64,000 bases of DNA from Algoriphagus yeomjeoni (GTDB taxonomy: Bacteria; Bacteroidota; Bacteroidia; Cytophagales; Cyclobacteriaceae). The notes beneath the pieces are model-generated. The model was not told where the DNA came from, ran no database searches, and saw only the letters and a list, made by a program, of their open reading frames with translations. Position 1 is the first letter of the stretch, and the number at the start of each line of letters is the position of its first letter. Of the stretch, positions 53,270 to 62,192 are shown piece by piece. Location: contig NZ_QLLK01000004.1 of NCBI RefSeq assembly GCF_003259505.1, positions 1 to 64,000 of the forward strand, given 5' to 3'. A program made the translations under genes and the position numbers.

Positions 53270-53543
53270 TTTTATAAAAAGCGTTTCAAGATCAAAAATT
53301 AGTGAATATTTCTTCAATTTTCTTTGACTATGATTATTGAGGTCATGTTCTCAAATTAATAGTAATCTAAATGTAATGGTAATTAAAGTGCTATTCGAAT
53401 ACAAAAAAAAACAGTCTTTTAAACGTTGGATTAGCAAAGCTTAGGTTTTTAAAATAATAATATTTTGTTTAAAGCCCTATTCAAATTTTGACTCCACCTT
53501 GAGTAATTCCTGCGCTCAAAACTCTTGAATCATACCAAAAAAA

Positions 53544-53567
53544 AACCACGAGATAAATCCCGTGGTT
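53544..53567 (-). terminator. Intrinsic terminator of the DUF2911 gene
   Basis: AACCACG and CGTGGTT flank a 10-base loop; a run of nine or more A on the plus strand is a T tract for the minus-strand gene that ends at 53592. Confidence 0.8.
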
Positions 53568-53591
53568 CAAAATTAATATAGAATGAACGTC

Positions 53592-54104
53592 TTATGAACC
53601 TAGCTTTGCAGATGCTTTTCCGTATTCCCATCTGATTTCAAAGCTTGCTGGCTTCACTTCATAAACTAGACGCTCTTCCAACGAAGAAGTTTGTCCTGAA
53701 GGAACTGAAACTCTTAACACATCCTCTGCAGAGTTATAGTCAAATGCTCCCCATTGCTTCGCAACTTTATTGAAGATAAGGGTCGAAGAGGTTTCACCTG
53801 GAATCACAAAAAAACTATAAGTGCCAGCTGGCAACTTTTTTCCTTCTACCATGATATCCTTGGTAGTAGTGAACGTAGTAGCTTCATTAGCACCAGCTCT
53901 CCATACTTCTCCCAGAGGAACTAAATCACCCCAGATTACACGACCTTTAACTGCCGGGCTGCTGTAATTAATTGTGATTTTAGCATCGCCTACCATTCCT
54001 TCTGCAGTTTTGGCAGGACTAGCTTTTTCTTGAGCGTTAGCCGCAAAGCCTACAAATACAAGTAGGACTAAGGCTAAAAGATTCTTTTTCAAATTCATTG
54101 TCAT
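53592..54104 (-). CDS. Secreted DUF2911 protein
   Basis: The start is set at 54104; ATG at 54098 is also possible, and the longer frame to 54143 gives residues that do not fit a signal peptide. The mature protein after about residue 25 (AANAQ) carries the DUF2911 fold: KITINYSSPAVKGRVIWGDLVPLGEVWRAGANEATTFTTT is its conserved core, followed by LPAGTYSFFVIPG. The function is unknown, with a predicted periplasmic location. It is monocistronic and preceded by a long AT-rich region. Confidence 0.87.
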   Translation of the reverse strand: MTMNLKKNLLALVLLVFVGFAANAQEKASPAKTAEGMVGDAKITINYSSPAVKGRVIWGDLVPLGEVWRAGANEATTFTTTKDIMVEGKKLPAGTYSFFVIPGETSSTLIFNKVAKQWGAFDYNSAEDVLRVSVPSGQTSSLEERLVYEVKPASFEIRWEYGKASAKLGS

Positions 54105-54259
54105 TGGTTTTAGATTTGCCTTCAAAATACGACATTTTATCAAATCAGAAAGTCATTCATTATAGGAAAGTTGTCTAATGTCGAGTGTGCGATGTTTTTC
54201 AGTTATAAATTATCTTTCATTAACATTTGACTCAAGCAACCCATCCTCCAACTTACTTT

Positions 54260-55408
54260 TTAAATCTTAACCCAAGCTTCTTTGCTGTTACTTTCTACAA
54301 TCGCCTCACCAATGATTAATTCTCTCAAGCCATCAGCAAAAGTAGGGAAGGTAGGAGCATCAGGTTGCTTGCCATCTCTTATAGCCGCGTATACTTCTTT
54401 GAAAAGTTGCTTGGAAGTATCTGGGAAACCCTCTTGGTGGCCTCCTGGGAAACTTACCAAAGATCGAGCTCCTTCATCCACCAATGCAGGATCTTTCATC
54501 AAGATTGAGTTTGCAGAATCTCTCTTACCAATCCATAATTCGTTTGGTTTCTCTGCATTGAATTCGTAGTTGGCTTTGGAACCAGAAATTTCAATATTCA
54601 AACGGTTTTTTCGACCCGCGTTCACTTGGCTTACCACTATAGAACCTGTTCGTCCATTGTCAAAGCGAAGCATAATCGTAGCGTAATCTTCAGACGTTAC
54701 TTCATACTCCTCATAATCCTTTGGATCAAGAGCTTTTCCAGAGAATGACTCCACTGCCTTCAAAGGCTTCAAACGAGTAGGATGGACGATAGAAAAATCA
54801 GCCATAACCGCTGTAACTTTCAACCCAGTCACATATTCTGTCATATCCAAAAGGTGAGATCCAATATCTGCAACCACTCTGGATCCACCGGATTGCTTAG
54901 GGTCTAATCTCCAGCTGTAATCAGTTTTGTGAATCAACCAATCCTGAAGATATGAGCCCATCACGGAGTAAACATCACCCAATTCGCCTTTTTGACGCAT
55001 CACTCGCATCTGCCGTACCATTGGGTAATATCTTAAATTGAAATGAACTGCATTAATTAGTTCGGTTTCCTTTGCCACCTTCACAAGCTCTTCAGCTTCT
55101 TCGATTGTCATCGAAAGTGGTTTTTCACACACCACATGTTTACCGGCTAGCATACATGCTTTAGCTTGCGGAAAGTGAAGGAAATTCGGCGTACAAATAT
55201 GTACTACTTGTATGCTGTCATCTTTCAGCATGTTATCAAAAGTGTAGGCATTAGGAATACCAAGCTCTGCGGCTTTGGCATCTGCCACTTCCTGATTTAC
55301 TTCTACGAGGCCAGTTACCTCGATATTAGGAATTCTTCTAAGTGCTTCTAAATGAGCTGGGCCGATAAATCCGGTTCCCACGATAGCTGCTTTGATTGTC
55401 TGAGCCAT
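54260..55408 (-). CDS. Gfo/Idh/MocA-family oxidoreductase
   Basis: The 382-residue NAD(P)-dependent sugar oxidoreductase begins with VGTGFIGPAHLEALRRI at about 10-26, the nucleotide-binding motif. KHVVCEKPLSMTIEEAEELVKVA with the conserved Lys of the EKP motif follows, and HLLDMTEYVTGLKV near the middle. It likely oxidises or epimerises a sugar or inositol-type substrate, which is not predictable from the sequence. No signal peptide is present. It is monocistronic. Confidence 0.9.
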   Translation of the reverse strand: MAQTIKAAIVGTGFIGPAHLEALRRIPNIEVTGLVEVNQEVADAKAAELGIPNAYTFDNMLKDDSIQVVHICTPNFLHFPQAKACMLAGKHVVCEKPLSMTIEEAEELVKVAKETELINAVHFNLRYYPMVRQMRVMRQKGELGDVYSVMGSYLQDWLIHKTDYSWRLDPKQSGGSRVVADIGSHLLDMTEYVTGLKVTAVMADFSIVHPTRLKPLKAVESFSGKALDPKDYEEYEVTSEDYATIMLRFDNGRTGSIVVSQVNAGRKNRLNIEISGSKANYEFNAEKPNELWIGKRDSANSILMKDPALVDEGARSLVSFPGGHQEGFPDTSKQLFKEVYAAIRDGKQPDAPTFPTFADGLRELIIGEAIVESNSKEAWVKI

Positions 55409-55554
55409 AGGTTTTTTAGGTTGTTTTTTGTTTTATTTCAAAATGTCAAATTAGGAAAAATGCCTCAAAACATTCCAATTCCTAGAAAGTGATTTCAATA
55501 CACTATCTAATTGGGTTTTGAAAATGACTTTAAAAATATATAAAATCTGGATTT

Positions 55555-56727
55555 TTACTGTTTGGAAATCATCTGTTTAGACAGAACTGAAGGCTCTAGC
55601 CACCATTTACGTCTTGTCTGAAGATTTTTATCCAATTCAATGAATTCTCCTATCTCTGGAATATAAACCGGTTGGTTTATTTCATTGGACTTTGCGATTA
55701 CTCGTTCTACTGGATCTGTCCATGAGTGCATGGCTAGCGTAAATGCTGCCCAATGTATTGGCATAAAAGTTTTAGCTCCGATGTCTTGGGCCGCCTGTGC
55801 AGTCTCCTCCGGAATCATATGAATATCTGTCCATCGGTAATTATACTGACCGCATTCCATCATAGCGAAATCAAATGGACCATATTTCTCACCGATTTGT
55901 TTGAAATGAGGACCATAGCCACTGTCCCCACTGAAAAAGATATTATCAGAATTGCCTTGAATAACCCAAGAACCCCACAACGTAGAAAAACGATTGTTCA
56001 ACCCCCGACCTGAAAAATGACGCGCTGGAGTTAAGGCGAGAAGCAAGCCATCCGCTTGAATCTCATCCCACCAGCCTAATTCATGGATTTGCGAAGCATC
56101 AACTCCCCAATCTTCAAAATGAGCACCCATTCCAAGAGGCATGTAAAAAGACTTTGTTTTGTCTTTTAGCTTTTGAATAGAGCCGTAGTCTAGGTGATCG
56201 TAGTGATCATGGGACATTATGATCATATCGATTTGAGGTAACTTTTCAACTTCAATTGGAAGCTCCTTGCTATATCTTTTTTTGCCAAGCAATGGATTTG
56301 GAGCAGGAACATCACCAAACATTGGGTCGATCAGGATAGTTTTTCCATCAATTTGAAGTAAAAAAGATGAGTGTCCAAACCAAACCAGTCTTGTAGGATG
56401 ATCCTCATTTACTAATTCTAAGGAGTCCCTTCGTTCAATTGGTAGTTCAAAATCCGGTCTTCGGGTAGGATCATTTTTGAAAAACTCAGGAAGCATTTTG
56501 ATGGCTTCAGTAAAGTCCATATCCATGTTTGTAGGAATGAGATTACTGAATTTCCCATCTTTGAAATAGTCTAGCTTTTCATACTGAAGGACTTTTTCCT
56601 TTGAAGGATTTGCACCGAATTCAGGACTGAGATTTACAAAGAGTATAGCGACAATGGCTATTATTACTATAATAGAAATGACGGTGATCATTAGGTATTT
56701 TATTGTTTTAAATAAAAACTTAAGCAT
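55555..56727 (-). CDS. Membrane-anchored MBL-fold hydrolase (NAPE-PLD/UlaG-like)
   Basis: The 390-residue protein has one N-terminal transmembrane helix at about 12-34. The metallo-beta-lactamase motif SHDHYDHLDYG is clear, with VWFGHSSFLLQIDGKTILIDPMFG before it and PARHFSGRGLNN and MPIHWAAFTLAMHSW after, supplying metal ligands. The layout resembles NAPE-hydrolysing phospholipase D. Its substrate is unknown. The catalytic part is probably periplasmic. It is monocistronic and divergent from the molybdenum enzyme genes. Confidence 0.87.
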   Translation of the reverse strand: MLKFLFKTIKYLMITVISIIVIIAIVAILFVNLSPEFGANPSKEKVLQYEKLDYFKDGKFSNLIPTNMDMDFTEAIKMLPEFFKNDPTRRPDFELPIERRDSLELVNEDHPTRLVWFGHSSFLLQIDGKTILIDPMFGDVPAPNPLLGKKRYSKELPIEVEKLPQIDMIIMSHDHYDHLDYGSIQKLKDKTKSFYMPLGMGAHFEDWGVDASQIHELGWWDEIQADGLLLALTPARHFSGRGLNNRFSTLWGSWVIQGNSDNIFFSGDSGYGPHFKQIGEKYGPFDFAMMECGQYNYRWTDIHMIPEETAQAAQDIGAKTFMPIHWAAFTLAMHSWTDPVERVIAKSNEINQPVYIPEIGEFIELDKNLQTRRKWWLEPSVLSKQMISKQ

Positions 56728-56981
56728 ATAGAGCTGTAAAAGCGGGGATTAAACTATTGGGTTTAACTGAATATTAGCACAAAAGGTGCGAAGAGGTGGA
56801 TTTTTATTTATTTCAAATAGCAATGAATTTGGTGATTTATCCAAAGCTATAAATTATGTGTGCTATTAAAACGCAGCGTTGTTGTGTCGCCGTGAGAGAT
56901 TTACCTATCATTTTATATAATCGGTTTCTATACTCCTCTCATTTTCTTTATCTTAAACGTGTTAAACTTAATTAATAACCC

Positions 56982-57440
56982 ATGGCAATAATAAATCTTA
57001 AAATTAACGGAAAGGCTCATTCGGTTGATGTAGAAGAAGATACCCCTCTTCTTTGGGTGCTTCGCGATCATCTAGGATTAGTCGGCACGAAATACTCTTG
57101 CGGAGTGGCTCAATGTGGCGCCTGCACTGTTCACCGAAATGGAGAAGCAATGTTTTCTTGCATTACTCCTGCAGCAAGTCTTACTGAAGATGAAATAACA
57201 ACTATCGAAGGACTTTCAGAAAATGGAGACCATCCGGTCCAAAAAGCCTGGGCAGAAGTAGACGTGGCTCAATGTGGTTATTGTCAGGCTGGACAGATCA
57301 TGAATGCTTCAGCTTTTCTAGCTAAAAATCAAACTCCATCTATGGAAGAAATAGATGAGGCAATGAACAGAAATATCTGTCGCTGTGGTACATATCATAA
57401 AATCAGAGAAGCCGTTGCAATGGCTGCTAAATCCAAATAA
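56982..57440 (+). CDS. Molybdenum hydroxylase small subunit, 2Fe-2S (IorA-like)
   Basis: The 152-residue subunit has a plant-type ferredoxin domain, YSCGVAQCGACTVH, with four Cys ligands (the last at EAMFSC), and a helical second 2Fe-2S domain with CGYCQAGQIM and NRNICRCGTYHKI. It is the electron-transfer subunit of an isoquinoline 1-oxidoreductase-type enzyme. The large subunit starts 2 bases after its stop. The substrate is unknown. No signal peptide is present, so export would depend on the Tat signal of the partner. Confidence 0.92.
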   Translation: MAIINLKINGKAHSVDVEEDTPLLWVLRDHLGLVGTKYSCGVAQCGACTVHRNGEAMFSCITPAASLTEDEITTIEGLSENGDHPVQKAWAEVDVAQCGYCQAGQIMNASAFLAKNQTPSMEEIDEAMNRNICRCGTYHKIREAVAMAAKSK

Positions 57441-57442
57441 TC

Positions 57443-59608
57443 ATGGCAACACTGACAAAAGCATCAAGAAGAGATTTCCTCAAAATAGCAGGTACAACAG
57501 CCGGAGGATTATTTATTGGCTTCAATTGGATGAGTTGCGACTCACCAAAAATGGAAGTGCTGAGCAATGAAGAAGTGCTTGCAAATGCACAAAAATTCAA
57601 TGCATATCTTTCCATAGCTCCTTCCGGAGATGTGGTGATTTATTCTCCGAATCCTGAATTGGGACAAAATATCAAGACTTCTTTCCCGATGGTAGTAGCC
57701 GAAGAACTCGATGCAGATTGGAGCAGAGTTCGTGTCATCCAGGCAAATCTGGACACAGATCAATATGAGCGCCAGCTGACTGGTGGCTCTGGAGCCATGC
57801 CTCACTCTTGGGAGCGGCTTCGCAAAGCAGGAGCTACAGCTAAATATCTTTTAGTAGCTGCTGCCGCAAAGAAATGGGAAGTATCAGCTGATGAATTGAG
57901 TACTTCAGAAGGTATTATCTACCACAAAGCCAGTGGGAAGAAAATTGGTTATGGTGAAGTAGCAAATGATGCAGCGCTATTAACTGCTCCTGAAGAGGTG
58001 ACTTTAAAGGACAAAAAAGACTTTAAAATCATAGGTACGCCAGTAAAGAATGTTGAAAACGCTGCTATTTTTACCGGAGAGCCACTTTTCGGGCTAGATT
58101 TCTATAGAGAAGGAATGCTTCATGCCATGATTCAAAGAGCTCCTTTCGGGATGAAAATCAAATCCATAGACGATGCTGCTGCTAGAAATGTAGCAGGTGT
58201 GAAAGACGTGGTAACCTTCGAGAATAGTGTTGCAGTGGTAGGAACTTCTACTTGGCCACTGATGAAAGCCAAAAAGCTTTTGAAAGTGGAATATGAGGCA
58301 GATGGAAAAGTGGAAAGTTCTGCGGACCACGATGAGATTTTCAAAGACCTACTTGCCAATGGAAAAGCCGAAGTAAAGCGAGAGGATGGCAATGTAAATT
58401 CAGCGTTCAAAAATGCCGCGCAAGTAGTGACAGCGGAATATCAGTGTCCTTTCCTTTCCCATTCGCCTATGGAGCCAATGAATTTCTTTGCGCATGTTCA
58501 GGCTGATAAAGTGGAATTGATTGGACCAACACAAACTCCAGAAAGTGCTAGAAGAGCAGCTGCTGAGGTTACTGGAATTGCTCCTGAAAATATTAGCGTT
58601 GAAATTACCCGATTAGGCGGTGGATTTGGTAGAAGACTTCGTGCAGATTATGTTGCTGAAGCTGTACATGTATCCAAAATGATGAATGCGCCCGTAAAGC
58701 TTACTTGGAGTAGGGAAGATGACCTGACTGGCGGAGCATATCGACCAGCAGTTCGATATAGATTCGATGCTTCATTGGATGCGGATGGAAATATGACTGG
58801 TTACAAACTCCGTGGAGTAGGTATGAATGCTGGAAATAGTACTAGAGAACATAATTTTCCATCAGGAGCTGTTGAAAACCTACTGATCGAAAATGTGAAC
58901 TATAATTCTTCCATTACCACTAATGCTTGGCGTGCTCCGATTACGAATTTCTTGGCCTATGCTGAGCAATCGTTTTTGGATGAAGTAGCTTTAGCTGCTG
59001 GAAAAGATCCGATAGCATTTAGGTTGGAATTGATGGAAAAAGCGAAAGCTAATCCAGTAGGAGGAGAACTGCGCTATGATGTGGACCGTATGATCGGCGT
59101 TACAAAAACTGCAGCTGAGAAATCGAATTGGGGTAAAAACCCGAATGTTAAGCAGGGATTTTCTGTTTACTTCTCTCATAGAACCTATGTGGCTCAAGTT
59201 GCTGATATTGAGATGGAAAACGGAACCCCAACACTAAAGAAAATACACGTAGTAACAGACTGTGGAATGGTCGTAAATCCAACCGGAGCTGATCACCAAG
59301 TTCGTGGTGGAGTAGTCGACGGAATGGGACATGCAATGTATGGTAACCTGACTTTCGAAGGGGGGCTACCTACGCAGACAAACTTTGATAAATATCGACT
59401 GATCAGAATGAAGGAAGTTCCAGCAGTTGATACTTACTATGTGGATAGTGGCTTTGACCCAACTGGACTAGGTGAGCCTTGTTTGCCTCCGACGGGTGGT
59501 GCTATTGCGAATGCTATCTTCAGTGCAACTCAAAGAAGATTAAGAAGTCAGCCGTTTATCGAGCAGAAGGAATTCACTGATCTCAATTTGGGCATTAAGA
59601 GAGCCTAA
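57443..59608 (+). CDS. Molybdenum hydroxylase large subunit (IorB-like), Tat-exported
   Basis: This 721-residue molybdopterin-binding subunit belongs to the xanthine dehydrogenase family. A Tat signal SRRDFLK lies at 8-14 and a Cys at 32 (WMSC), so a lipid anchor after export is possible. The core carries GGGFGRRLRADYVAE near the Mo-cofactor and PCLPPTGGAIANAIFSAT toward the C-terminus, with a conserved Glu (GLGEPC) as the catalytic base. It forms a complex with the 2Fe-2S subunit encoded 2 bases upstream. A molybdopterin cytosine dinucleotide cofactor fits the nearby MocA and XdhC genes. The substrate is unknown. Confidence 0.92.
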   Translation: MATLTKASRRDFLKIAGTTAGGLFIGFNWMSCDSPKMEVLSNEEVLANAQKFNAYLSIAPSGDVVIYSPNPELGQNIKTSFPMVVAEELDADWSRVRVIQANLDTDQYERQLTGGSGAMPHSWERLRKAGATAKYLLVAAAAKKWEVSADELSTSEGIIYHKASGKKIGYGEVANDAALLTAPEEVTLKDKKDFKIIGTPVKNVENAAIFTGEPLFGLDFYREGMLHAMIQRAPFGMKIKSIDDAAARNVAGVKDVVTFENSVAVVGTSTWPLMKAKKLLKVEYEADGKVESSADHDEIFKDLLANGKAEVKREDGNVNSAFKNAAQVVTAEYQCPFLSHSPMEPMNFFAHVQADKVELIGPTQTPESARRAAAEVTGIAPENISVEITRLGGGFGRRLRADYVAEAVHVSKMMNAPVKLTWSREDDLTGGAYRPAVRYRFDASLDADGNMTGYKLRGVGMNAGNSTREHNFPSGAVENLLIENVNYNSSITTNAWRAPITNFLAYAEQSFLDEVALAAGKDPIAFRLELMEKAKANPVGGELRYDVDRMIGVTKTAAEKSNWGKNPNVKQGFSVYFSHRTYVAQVADIEMENGTPTLKKIHVVTDCGMVVNPTGADHQVRGGVVDGMGHAMYGNLTFEGGLPTQTNFDKYRLIRMKEVPAVDTYYVDSGFDPTGLGEPCLPPTGGAIANAIFSATQRRLRSQPFIEQKEFTDLNLGIKRA

Positions 59609-59663
59609 TTAGTAGCTAGACGTTAGAAATAAGTATCAAGAAAATAGAGTCACGATTCAAGAG

Positions 59664-59700
59664 AAAAGCACTTCCAGAATTTGTTGGAAGTGCTTTTTTT
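59664..59700 (+). terminator. Intrinsic terminator of the molybdenum hydroxylase operon
   Basis: The 13-base arms AAAAGCACTTCCA and TGGAAGTGCTTTT enclose an 8-base loop and run into a T tract, about 55 bases after the large-subunit stop. Confidence 0.87.
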
Positions 59701-59833
59701 GATAATGAACCTTGTACTAGTTTATTAATCCTAAATATATTTTTTCTCGAATCTTATCTTGGATCTTGATTCTTTGCTCTCACTACTTATGTCTTAAATC
59801 TAAATACTTATGTTTTGCTACTTGATACTATCC
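59701..59833. repeat. Degenerate repeat-like spacer
   Basis: This AT-rich stretch has TCTTGGATCTTGATTCT at 59757-59773, one base different from a copy at 20721-20737, with related words such as TGTCTTAAATC. It seems to be part of a dispersed intergenic family and not a gene. Confidence 0.4.
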
Positions 59834-60178
59834 TTAAATTTCGTCCATCTCTCTTTCTGGCCAATAAGGTCCTTTCAGGTTCAGTTTATCATTTTCGATT
59901 TCAAATGTGATTTTCATGCTATCCCTCTTTTGATCGTGGATTGCAAGACAGGCATTGTAGTGAATCAAGTCAAATTCTAGGTCGAAATCCCCCTCACTTT
60001 CGTTCTTGAAATTGATTTCGGATGATAGATCTACTTTTTCAGCAAGTGCTCCTTCTTTCTTGAAATAATAAGAGAGGAATATCCCTAAATCTTTTTTATT
60101 ATCGGATAATACCAATTTAAGTTCATTTGAAGTTGGCTTTTTGCTTGATGGGAGTGTAATGGTCCAAGTTTCTTGCAT
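59834..60178 (-). CDS. Unrecognised 114-residue protein
   Basis: The family is not recognised. The protein is short and soluble, with alternating beta-strand-like segments: MQETWTITLPSS, KLVLSDNKKDLGIFLSYYF, DFDLEFDLIHYNACLAIHD and MKITFEIENDKLNL. It is rich in Lys, Asp and Glu and has no signal peptide. The beta-strand pattern suggests a small barrel or sandwich. It is divergent from the cysteine desulfurase gene by about 100 bases; no functional link is shown. Confidence 0.55.
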   Translation of the reverse strand: MQETWTITLPSSKKPTSNELKLVLSDNKKDLGIFLSYYFKKEGALAEKVDLSSEINFKNESEGDFDLEFDLIHYNACLAIHDQKRDSMKITFEIENDKLNLKGPYWPEREMDEI

Positions 60179-60282
60179 GCCTTAAATTACTAATTTATTG
60201 TTTGATCACCATTTATCACACTATGCGAATTTTGATTGATACATGTAATTCCTTGAGCTAGAAAAATCCCTATTTTGCACAC

Positions 60283-61422
60283 ATGAATTACCCCATTTAT
60301 CTTGATTACAATGCCACAACTCCTTGTGCTCCTGAAGTCGTAAAAGCTATGATTCCATGGTTTGGAGAACATTTTGGCAATGCGGCGAGTAAGTCTCATG
60401 CTTTTGGATGGGTGGCTGAAAATGCTTTAGATGAAGCTAGGGAGCAAGTGGCAAATTTGATCGGCGCACAGGCTAAAGAAATCATATTTACCTCAGGAGC
60501 TACTGAAGCAATTAACCTTGCAATCAAGGGAACATTCGATTTGTATAAGGGCGAAAAACAACATTATATCACCTGCGAAACTGAGCATAAAGCGGTTTTG
60601 GACTGTATGAAATCTATTGAGGAGGCAGGTGCAGAGGTGACCTATTTACCGGTGGACAAGAATGGGAATATAAGTTTAGCTGATCTGAACTCTAGCATTC
60701 TTCCTCATACAAAAATGATTTGCCTGATGTGGGCAAATAATGAAACAGGTATCATTCATCCAATTGCTGAAATAGCAGGATTGGCCGAGGAAAGAGGAAT
60801 TGTCTTTTTTACAGATGGGGTACAAGCTGCCGGGAAGACTCAGGTTTCAGTAAAAGGCATTCACTTGATGGCTATTTCGGCCCATAAACTCTATGGACCC
60901 AAAGGTGTTGGCGCACTTTACATCAGGCATAATCATTCTTTACCTAAGCCACTTGCGCAGATTCACGGAGGAGGACATGAGAAGGGCTTCCGAAGCGGGA
61001 CGCTAAATGTGCCAGCTATCGTGGGTTTTGGGAAAGCTGCAGAATTCAGATTGGATGAAATGAATGTAGAATCTGAACGACTCAAAAACCTCCGTGAATT
61101 TCTGGAAAACAAGCTTTTGACTATCCCAGATACTTTTTTGAATGGAAGTCAGAATAGACTTTCCCATGTGACAAATATTGCTTTCGGTGGAGTAGATGGT
61201 GAAGATTTACTTCGTAAAGTTTGCCAAAAAGTAGCCGTTAGTTCCGGTTCAGCTTGCACAAGCATTTCACCTAAACCATCTCATGTGCTCCAGGCAATGG
61301 GTTTAGATCATGATCTTGGACGAGCTTCGATTCGGTTTAGCTTGGGTAGGAATACTAGTGAGCAGGATGTGGTGGATACTGTGGTTTGGGTGGAGAAGGT
61401 GGTTCTTGGCTTAAGAGGATGA
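60283..61422 (+). CDS. Cysteine desulfurase (IscS/NifS family)
   Basis: This PLP enzyme removes sulfur from cysteine to form a persulfide for iron-sulfur clusters or other cofactors. The N-terminal YLDYNATTP motif is at about 6-14, the PLP Lys at 202 in ISAHKLYGPKG, and the active Cys at 325 in SSGSACTS. At 379 residues it is of usual length. It has no isc or suf partner nearby but lies between a molybdenum hydroxylase operon and the MocA-XdhC genes, where it could provide the sulfur ligand of the Mo cofactor, as a NifS4-type enzyme does for XdhC in Rhodobacter. This link is inference. Confidence 0.9.
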   Translation: MNYPIYLDYNATTPCAPEVVKAMIPWFGEHFGNAASKSHAFGWVAENALDEAREQVANLIGAQAKEIIFTSGATEAINLAIKGTFDLYKGEKQHYITCETEHKAVLDCMKSIEEAGAEVTYLPVDKNGNISLADLNSSILPHTKMICLMWANNETGIIHPIAEIAGLAEERGIVFFTDGVQAAGKTQVSVKGIHLMAISAHKLYGPKGVGALYIRHNHSLPKPLAQIHGGGHEKGFRSGTLNVPAIVGFGKAAEFRLDEMNVESERLKNLREFLENKLLTIPDTFLNGSQNRLSHVTNIAFGGVDGEDLLRKVCQKVAVSSGSACTSISPKPSHVLQAMGLDHDLGRASIRFSLGRNTSEQDVVDTVVWVEKVVLGLRG

Positions 61423-61430
61423 TAGTATCT

Positions 61431-61454
61431 AGCCGCGAGAAAAAAACCGCGGCT
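61431..61454. repeat. GC-rich 7-base palindrome with an A-tract loop
   Basis: AGCCGCG and CGCGGCT enclose an AGAAAAAAAC loop just after the cysteine desulfurase gene. The unusual GC content and the following GGCGCCTTGGCGGGAGA recall dispersed intergenic elements of other bacteria. It could act as a terminator only with low efficiency. Confidence 0.4.
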
Positions 61455-61477
61455 TGGCGCCTTGGCGGGAGACTTCA

Positions 61478-62059
61478 TCACAAATTCAAATCTCTCAAAT
61501 CCTCCTCAGTATCTATATCAACTTTGCCTTTTGGGAAGGCTACTGTGACCATATCATCTTCATGAGCCATCGCAATTCCTTTGGCTCCTTCATCACCCGT
61601 TAAGGCCATCAATTCCTTGAAATAGGTACTCCCGAAAAGAATAGGTACACCAACAGTTTTTGAATACGCACAGGCGACAATGCCCTTACCTTCTTTCTTC
61701 TGGGTGGCAATCAACTTATTTAGGATCTTTGCATCTACAAAGGGTTGATCGCAAAGCATGACGATCACCTGATCAGGCTTATCAAGTTTGAGCATGTATT
61801 CTAAGCCAATTTTTAAACTGGAAGACATCCCTTTTTCGAAATGCGGATTCGGAATATTCGGAATACTTGCACCTGAAAAAGTCTTTTTGATCTCATCACG
61901 ATTTGCACCAAGAACCAAAACTCTTTTGTCCACTTTGGCATCATTTGCAGCGTCAATAGCGAGCTGGAGCAAGGTCTTTTCCTTGTATTTTGCTATCTGT
62001 TTTGGGTAGCCAAGTCTGCTTGATTCTCCTGCTGCTAATATGATAATTCCTGTTTTCAT
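61478..62059 (-). CDS. Molybdenum cofactor nucleotidyltransferase (MocA-like)
   Basis: The 193-residue protein is a nucleotidyltransferase with LAAGESSRLGYPKQIAKYKEKTLL at about 8-31, the NTP-binding loop. VIVMLCDQPFVDAKIL supplies the metal-binding Asp. It resembles MocA, which adds CMP to molybdopterin to make the cytosine dinucleotide cofactor used by hydroxylases such as IorB. XdhC lies upstream in the same direction, separated by a 133-base spacer that is a repeat element. Functional coupling with the hydroxylase at 56982-59608 is inferred. Confidence 0.85.
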   Translation of the reverse strand: MKTGIIILAAGESSRLGYPKQIAKYKEKTLLQLAIDAANDAKVDKRVLVLGANRDEIKKTFSGASIPNIPNPHFEKGMSSSLKIGLEYMLKLDKPDQVIVMLCDQPFVDAKILNKLIATQKKEGKGIVACAYSKTVGVPILFGSTYFKELMALTGDEGAKGIAMAHEDDMVTVAFPKGKVDIDTEEDLRDLNL

Positions 62060-62188
62060 CTGTTTATAATTTTATTTTTAATGGTCAGATAGCCTGTCCC
62101 GATTTTTCCTCGGGAGAATCTTGCCTAGTGATCCCGACAACTATCGGGACATCCCTCTGTGTGTCGTTTTCGACATGCTCGATTTCAT
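62053..62188 (-). repeat. Intergenic repeat, copy 2 (related to 32281-32393)
   Basis: The element fills the whole space between XdhC and the MocA-like gene and reaches the ATG of the latter. It has TGTTTATAATT, AATGGTCA and the CGACAACTATCGGG palindrome followed by CATCCCTCTGTGTGTCG to CTCGATTTCAT. It contains extra bases near 62088-62128 compared with copy 1. Confidence 0.65.
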
Positions 62189-62192
62189 GAGC

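Noticed and set aside
56842..56849. TAGCTTTG -7-like box upstream of the MBL-fold gene
   Set aside because: It lies 115 bases from the start without a -33 TTG, so it may be chance in AT-rich DNA.
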